Of a stretch of DNA of 64,000 nucleotides, positions 60,301-64,000 are shown one piece after another (the first letter of the stretch is position 1; each line of letters opens with the position of its first letter). Made by a program: the position numbers and the translations under genes. This DNA is from Bacteroidales bacterium (lineage in GTDB: Bacteria; Bacteroidota; Bacteroidia; Bacteroidales; FEN-979), in NCBI GenBank assembly GCA_023231005.1, contig JALNWG010000009.1, positions 44,886 to 108,885 of the forward strand. The letters run 5' to 3'. Below the pieces are notes generated by a model. That model saw only the letters and a list, made by a program, of their open reading frames with translations. It did not search any database and was not told the DNA's origin.

Positions 60301-61703
60301 CAACCTCGGCAGGGGCCGAAGTGCAAAAACCCCTCGCAACCGTGGTGATTGGCGGACTGATCAGTGCCACCTTACTGACACTGGTCGTTTTACCGGTATT
60401 TTACATCCTCATCTCTTCCTGGAAACTGAAAAACCCTTTTAAACGAAATTCGGTAAAGTTTGCAGCAACCGGTTGTTTGCTATTTATCATCCCATCAATT
60501 TTTGCTACTTTATCTGCGCAAAACCAAAAGAAGGTCAGCTTGACCGATGCCATCCAGACAGCTCTCGACAGCAACCTCTCCATCCGTTCAGTCAACTATT
60601 CGGCGGATGTTCAAAAAGCACTTAAAGGAGCCTCCTGGGATATCCCAAAAACGATGATCGAGGGAGAATATGGTCAATTCAACTCCTATCAAAACGACAA
60701 CAGTTTTTCGATTTCGCAGTCGTTTGCCTTTCCCACCGTATATGTGAACCAGCATAAGCTGTCGAATGCCAATATTAAAAGCGCTGACTGGCAACTGAAG
60801 GATGCCCGGCTTGAAATAGCGGTAAAAGTCAAACAAGTATACTGGCATTTGGCATACTTATATTCCAGAAAGTATTTGTTGACTTACCAGGACAGCCTCT
60901 ATTCCGGGTTTTTACGGGCTGCCGAGTTGAGAGCGCGAACCGGTGAAACGAACCATCTTGAAATGATCACGGCACGCACCCAAAGTCTCGAAATAAAAAA
61001 CCAATTGAGACAAGTCATGGTTGATGTGAATATTTACATCAGGAAGTTACAAACCTTGATGAATATACATACTCCAATCCTTCCCTCCGATACGGTATTG
61101 CGCCGGATTGAGTTTACACCCGTAAACGACAGTTCAGCCCTGGCTTCAAATCCTTCGCTGGGTTATATCCGGCAACAAGTTGAGGTTGCAAAGATTTCCA
61201 GGAATCTGGAAAACAGCCGGATGATGCCCGATTTAAGTATAGGCTATCTCAGCCAGACTATGATCGGAACCCAGGAAATCAACGGATCGCCTCGTATTTT
61301 CGATGCCGGATACCGTTTCACGGGAGTACAGGCTGGCATCGCGATCCCGCTCTGGTTTGGGCCCGGCATATCGAAGAGCAAAGCCGCCCGGCTGCAGGAA
61401 AAGGTTTCACAAGCAAATGCTGACTATTACAGTGGTTCACTGTCGGACAACTACCGATCCCTGCTTGATGAACATGCCAAGTACGATGCCAGCGTGGATT
61501 ATTATGAGCAACAAGCGCTTCCGGAAGCCAACCTGATCATCGAACAGTCTACACGCACCTACAAAGCAGGTGCCCTGGATTATCTGGAATATGTGATCAC
61601 CCTAAACCGGGCACTCGATATCAGGCAAAACTATCTCGATGCTCTCGACAACTACAACCAAACCATTATTAACATCGATTTTATCACAGGAAAAATTTAT
61701 TAA
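57312..61703 (+). CDS. heavy-metal efflux RND pump (CzcA family) fused to a TolC-type outer-membrane factor
   Basis: This 1463-residue fusion has an RND pump at residues 1 to about 1040 (N-terminal helix, LPIDAIPDITNNQVQVIS, twelve helices). Helix 4 has DFGLIVDGAVIIVE with D400/D406/E413, spaced like the divalent-metal CzcA set rather than the CusA pattern. A basic-plus-hydrophobic segment at about 1044-1069 (ending ATLSA before Q1070) looks like an internal signal peptide. A TolC/OMF domain follows (about 1070-1463: VSLTDAIQTALDSN, SKAARLQEKVSQANADYY). It exports metal ions from the periplasm or cytoplasm with the adaptor gene 12 bases downstream. Such fusions are known in Bacteroidota. Confidence 0.93.
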   Translation: MIERIIHFSIKNKFIVGLFVVALIGWGSYSLTQLPIDAIPDITNNQVQVISLAPSLAVQEVESFITAPIEVAVANIPDIIELRSISRLGLSVVTVVFKDGVDIYWARQQLGERLKEAEETIPAGLAKIELAPISTGLGEIYQYRLAVENGYEEKFTPMELRTLQDWVVRREMLGTPGVADINSYGGFVKQYEIAVNPERLRGMNLTLPDIFLALERNNENTGSAYIDKKPTAYFIRGIGLVKTLEDIEKIVVRTNPSGIPVLIRDIATVQYGNATRYGAFVVDTSEAVGGVVMMLKGANAHQVIDNVEIRIKSIQKSLPKGVSIEPYLNRSDLVGRAIGTVSKNLVEGALIVIFILVLLLGNMRAGLIVASVIPLSMLFAISLMKLFGVSGNLMSLGAIDFGLIVDGAVIIVESVVHRLFTISHHQGGELKLTQKQMDENVFESARRMMNSATFGQIIILIVYLPIMALVGIEGKMFKPMAQVVSFAILGAAILSLTYVPMAAALFLSKKTGHKRNFSDSLIEWLQKVYTPVINWALKHKLAISASAIAIFIFSLFVFNRLGGEFIPQLEEGDLAAGVITLQGGSLTHTVDMVIKANKILLENFPEIKHTVCKIGAGEIPTDPTPMETGDYIITLKDKSEWTSAKTLEELVAKMEEKLVVLAGVKFEFQQPIQMRFNELLSGSKQDIAIKIFGDDLNTLTEKASDVEKIIQQVEGVDDINVEKVTGLAQVQVDFNRDRLAQYGLSVDEVNRVLRAAFAGSQAGVVYDEEKRFGLVVRLDKDYRQSLNDVKNLTVTLPNGTQLPFDEVADISIKSGPAQVSREDTKRRITVGFNVRNRDVQGVIKEVTEKIDQKINLPTGYYISYGGQFKNLEAAKERLAIAVPVALLLIFVLLYFAFHSIKQTFIIFTAVPMSAIGGIFALWLRNMNFSISAGVGFIALFGVAVLNGIVLIAEFNRLEKEGITDILERVKKGVHTRLRPVIVTAAVASLGFLPMALSTSAGAEVQKPLATVVIGGLISATLLTLVVLPVFYILISSWKLKNPFKRNSVKFAATGCLLFIIPSIFATLSAQNQKKVSLTDAIQTALDSNLSIRSVNYSADVQKALKGASWDIPKTMIEGEYGQFNSYQNDNSFSISQSFAFPTVYVNQHKLSNANIKSADWQLKDARLEIAVKVKQVYWHLAYLYSRKYLLTYQDSLYSGFLRAAELRARTGETNHLEMITARTQSLEIKNQLRQVMVDVNIYIRKLQTLMNIHTPILPSDTVLRRIEFTPVNDSSALASNPSLGYIRQQVEVAKISRNLENSRMMPDLSIGYLSQTMIGTQEINGSPRIFDAGYRFTGVQAGIAIPLWFGPGISKSKAARLQEKVSQANADYYSGSLSDNYRSLLDEHAKYDASVDYYEQQALPEANLIIEQSTRTYKAGALDYLEYVITLNRALDIRQNYLDALDNYNQTIINIDFITGKIY

Positions 61704-61715
61704 TCAAGAAATATC

Positions 61716-62900
61716 ATGACAACGTATAGATTATTTTCCCCAACCTTCCTATTTCTGCTTATCTTCATCCTGAGCGGTTGCAACGGAGGAAAAAAGGCCG
61801 ATCAGAAAAGCAAAGAGACAGAGACACTTACTCCCGATGTTGTTGAATTGAGAGCCGACCAGATAAAACTCGCCAGCATAGAAACCGGGGTAATTGAAAT
61901 TCGTTCGCTGAGCGGATCCCTCAAAGTGAACGGCACAGTCTCGGTAGCGCCTCAAAACCTGGCTACGGTTTGTATGCCCCTTGGAGGGTTTATAAAGAGT
62001 ACCGCGCTTATGCCCGGAAATGCAGTAGCCAAAGGTCAAACACTCGCCATTCTCGAAAATCAGGAATTTGTGAATATTCAGGAAAACTACTTAGAAGCAA
62101 AAAGCAAACTTGAATTTGCTGAAGCTGAGCTAAAACGGCATACTGAATTGTATAAAGATGATGTATATTCTGAGAAAAACCTGCAACAAGTCACGGCCGA
62201 CTATAAAAGTCTGAAAGCCCAGGTTAAAGCATTGGAGCAAAAACTTGCCCTGATCGGTATCAATCCTGCCAATCTTCATGAAGACGATATCAGTCGTTCC
62301 ATTGCCCTGGTTTCTCCCATCTCGGGTTATATAAAAACCGTCAATATCAATATCGGAAAGTTCGTTTCTCCTACCGATGTATTATTTGAGATTGTGAATG
62401 GGGACAAACTTTTCCTTGAACTCTCCTTATTTGAAAAAGATGCTGATAAAGTAGCTACGGGCCAGAACATTCGGTTTTTTATCAACAACGAAAGAGAGCA
62501 GCACGATGCCGTTATTTACCAGACCGGAAAACTCGTGAACTCGGATAAGACTTATAAAGTCTATGCCACAGTTACAGACAAATGTAAAAATGTACTTCCC
62601 GGAATGTATGTGAATGCCATCATAGAAGCCTCAGGCAATGAAGTGACAGCCGTACCATCCGAAGCCATCGTAAGTTTCGATGACAAGGATTACATCTTCG
62701 TTTTCAATAAGAGCAAGGAGGAGGACGGAAAGCAGTTTACAGAATACCGGATGGTACAGATTTTCAAAGGAGTTTCCGATGGAAAATACACAGAGGTCAG
62801 ATTACCAGAAGGATGGGATATAAAAACCGCCAAAGTTGTGATAAAAGGTGCCTACAACCTTCTTTCGGCTATGAAAAATGCCGGGGAGATGAGCTGTTGA
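61716..62900 (+). CDS. RND efflux periplasmic adaptor (CusB/CzcB family) lipoprotein
   Basis: This 394-residue membrane-fusion protein has a lipobox signal (FILSGC, Cys22). It has a barrel-sandwich half (FIKSTALMPGNAVAKGQTLAIL), an alpha-hairpin (about 115-180, ENYLEAKSKLEFAEAELKRH and the long heptad region after it), the second half-motif VSPISGYIKTVNINIGKFVSP, a beta-barrel domain and a membrane-proximal domain. It connects the inner-membrane pump to the outer-membrane channel. It begins 12 bases after the fused pump/TolC gene. A weak hairpin overlaps its stop codon (62899-62934). Confidence 0.93.
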   Translation: MTTYRLFSPTFLFLLIFILSGCNGGKKADQKSKETETLTPDVVELRADQIKLASIETGVIEIRSLSGSLKVNGTVSVAPQNLATVCMPLGGFIKSTALMPGNAVAKGQTLAILENQEFVNIQENYLEAKSKLEFAEAELKRHTELYKDDVYSEKNLQQVTADYKSLKAQVKALEQKLALIGINPANLHEDDISRSIALVSPISGYIKTVNINIGKFVSPTDVLFEIVNGDKLFLELSLFEKDADKVATGQNIRFFINNEREQHDAVIYQTGKLVNSDKTYKVYATVTDKCKNVLPGMYVNAIIEASGNEVTAVPSEAIVSFDDKDYIFVFNKSKEEDGKQFTEYRMVQIFKGVSDGKYTEVRLPEGWDIKTAKVVIKGAYNLLSAMKNAGEMSC

Positions 62901-62934
62901 CCTGTATAGTTTTTTCAGTATAGGACAGGTCTTT
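62899..62934 (+). terminator. possible Rho-independent terminator after the adaptor gene
   Basis: A 7-bp stem (GACCTGT at 62899-62905 with ACAGGTC at 62925-62931) and a long 19-base loop are followed by only three T. The left arm overlaps the TGA stop codon. Weak. Confidence 0.4.
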
Positions 62935-63562
62935 AATTGGAGGACCATTGGAGGATTTTTTTATTTAGAACGCTGTCAATCTGTTGTGGGGTCAAGTTCC
63001 ATGCCGCGACTGTGAGCAACGTATCACAAAATAAATACTCTGAAAAGTACTCATTTTTCTTGAGCACGGAATTATTATCAATCTTAGAGGCAAATAATTT
63101 CATTGCCTTCCCTTGTTTATGACCATAAATAGAATCACTTAAAATGAACACTGGTTGAGTGTAGCTTGAATTTTTTAACCTTTCTTTTATGGCATTAAAG
63201 TCAAAGGAGGTGGCAATCAACAATTCTAAAAAATCCTTTTCTTTTTGTTGTTCTTTTACCTCATTCATTAACCCGGCGATATTAACACATGATTTGGATG
63301 AACAGTAAGGAGCCCAAAAATGAATCCAGGTAAATTTGTTACTTTTTGTTATCTGCTTGATGTCACTTGAAGAAATTTCATAGATGAAGATTGTATCTTT
63401 ATAACTGTGTGTCTGTTTCAATAGATCCATTGAAAAGGGTCGAATGTATTTTTTTGACGCAGTAGGGAGTGAACGATATCCATTTTCATTAATTTCAATT
63501 ACACAAGAAGTTAGGAATATCACGAGTGATAATACAAAAACAAAATTTACTTTTTTATACAT
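62933..63562 (-). CDS. thioredoxin-fold lipoprotein, hypothetical
   Basis: This 209-residue predicted lipoprotein has a lipobox at FLTSC (Cys20). A thioredoxin-like core (about 75-170) has the strand WIHFWAPYCSSKSC: the active-site pair is spread as Cys-x4-Cys rather than CxxC, and the domain continues with FLELLIATSFDFNAI and YTQPVFILSD. It resembles TlpA/AhpC-TSA-type proteins loosely and may be redox-inactive or a metal/thiol binder. It converges on the efflux adaptor with a 32-base gap. No operon partner is visible. The function is unknown. Confidence 0.75.
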   Translation of the reverse strand: MYKKVNFVFVLSLVIFLTSCVIEINENGYRSLPTASKKYIRPFSMDLLKQTHSYKDTIFIYEISSSDIKQITKSNKFTWIHFWAPYCSSKSCVNIAGLMNEVKEQQKEKDFLELLIATSFDFNAIKERLKNSSYTQPVFILSDSIYGHKQGKAMKLFASKIDNNSVLKKNEYFSEYLFCDTLLTVAAWNLTPQQIDSVLNKKILQWSSN

Positions 63563-64000
63563 ATAAAAAAATTATTATCTCCCCCTTTTTCGGGATTGGT
63601 TAGCCAAATCCAGAGGCACCTCCATTAAAGCGCCCTTAACTTTCCCCTACTAAATTACAAACTTTTATAGATTCAAAAACAATCCGATAAAAAAAGAAGC
63701 CGCCCAACCTGGCATCCACCTCATCCCCTGACCCTTCTCCTCAAGGAGAATCCCCGCATCAAGCCATCCGGAAGTGGATTACACTAAAAAACCCATTGCC
63801 CGGAACCCATCCGGATGCAATTAAACTGAAACTTTAGGTGTAAAGTGCATGGGGAACCAGCGCCATGGTGATTTTGTCCAACGGTGGGCCACTAAACACA
63901 GCAAAGGTCGATCGTATGATAAATCCCGAAATGGCCTTTTTTGTTGTGTTTTAGCGGCATGTTACCATGCGTTAATTATTTCTATTTATCAGGTTTACAA
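63563..64000. other. 438-base region without a recognised gene, repeat-like sequence
   Basis: I see no credible gene. The stretch contains a short palindrome, TTCTCCT-CA-AGGAGAA at 63735-63750, in a C-rich context (CCTCATCCCCTGACCC) that resembles dispersed non-coding repeats of Bacteroidota. A small inverted repeat GCATG/CATGC lies near 63958-63972. A minus-strand frame of 38 codons without a Met start (63834-63950) is open. The region differs in base composition (C-rich plus strand) from the gene-rich neighbours. Confidence 0.55.

Noticed and set aside
63834..63950. 38-codon minus-strand frame
   Set aside because: No start codon, no upstream promoter element and no recognised domain. Kept only as part of the repeat-like region.

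Overview
The window reads as a stretch of ordinary chromosome from a member of the Bacteroidota, most likely a Bacteroidales-type anaerobe or facultative anaerobe. The evidence is as follows. At least sixteen intergenic regions carry the Bacteroidota -7 promoter element TAnnTTTG, several with a TTG about 17-20 bases upstream, and there are almost no Shine-Dalgarno sequences. Families typical of the phylum are present: DUF4293, DUF1573, a fused RND-TolC efflux pump, split transketolase, LytTR/His_kinase regulators, and a Rho factor with a long disordered insert. Many exported proteins have signal peptides ending in A-Q. The sequence is moderately AT-rich, with dense coding and short gaps. I see no rRNA, tRNA, CRISPR array, integrase, transposase or prophage gene.

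Layout. 56-3557 (+): a beta-CASP metallo-beta-lactamase nuclease, pyruvate kinase and a small outer-membrane barrel. 3601-11419 (-): PpnP nucleoside phosphorylase, then a long co-directional run. In transcription order this is a LiaF-like membrane protein, a LytS-type kinase, a LytTR regulator, four beta-barrel-like exported proteins, and two lipoproteins (GDPD and DUF4136). 11546-12850 (-): a D15/BamA-type barrel, divergent from 12911-18726 (+): dapF, a GNAT, mltG, DUF2279, a small membrane protein, the NAD(P)HX repair enzyme and a small HD hydrolase. 18723-20588 (-): parE. 20718-21497 (+): methylmalonyl-CoA decarboxylase. 21501-26805 (-): pnuC and a nicotinamide-riboside kinase, followed by three surface-glycan genes (GT4, formyltransferase/beta-propeller, flippase). 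26886-30843 (+): CPA2 antiporter, DedA and Kup, an ion and membrane homeostasis block. 30856-34138 (-): split transketolase with a VWA gene between the halves. 34280-38672 (+): GH3/serine-hydrolase fusion, an unknown membrane protein and a rhomboid protease. 38714-43404 (-): a DhaL-DegV fusion, a DUF1295 protein and an ADP-forming acyl-CoA synthetase. 43572-45304 (+): DUF1573 and an aminotransferase. 45326-46507 (-): NamZ-like DUF1343. 46550-47770 (+): LolC/E-type permease. 47774-51398 (-): cysH, a degenerate ODP-type metallo-beta-lactamase and a hybrid kinase. 51502-52860 (+): mpl. 52896-54749 (-): rho. 54936-62900: DUF4293, a YfcE-type phosphodiesterase (-), an EEP nuclease, a small Cys/His-rich protein, the CzcA-TolC fusion and a CusB-type adaptor. 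62933-63562 (-): a thioredoxin-fold lipoprotein. 63563-64000 appears non-coding and repeat-like.

How the genes fit together. The strongest shared theme is cell-wall synthesis, turnover and envelope upkeep. DapF makes meso-DAP and MltG cuts nascent glycan. The GH3/serine-hydrolase fusion looks like NagZ joined to AmiE, DUF1343 is NamZ-like, and Mpl re-attaches recovered peptide. Together these could form an exported muropeptide-rescue route like that of Bacillus subtilis.

No clearly new system stands out. The best leads for something undescribed are three: the cysH / ligand-poor ODP protein / hybrid kinase operon, the internal signal peptide in the pump-outer-membrane-factor fusion, and the LiaF-kinase-regulator locus leading into a set of unrelated barrel proteins.
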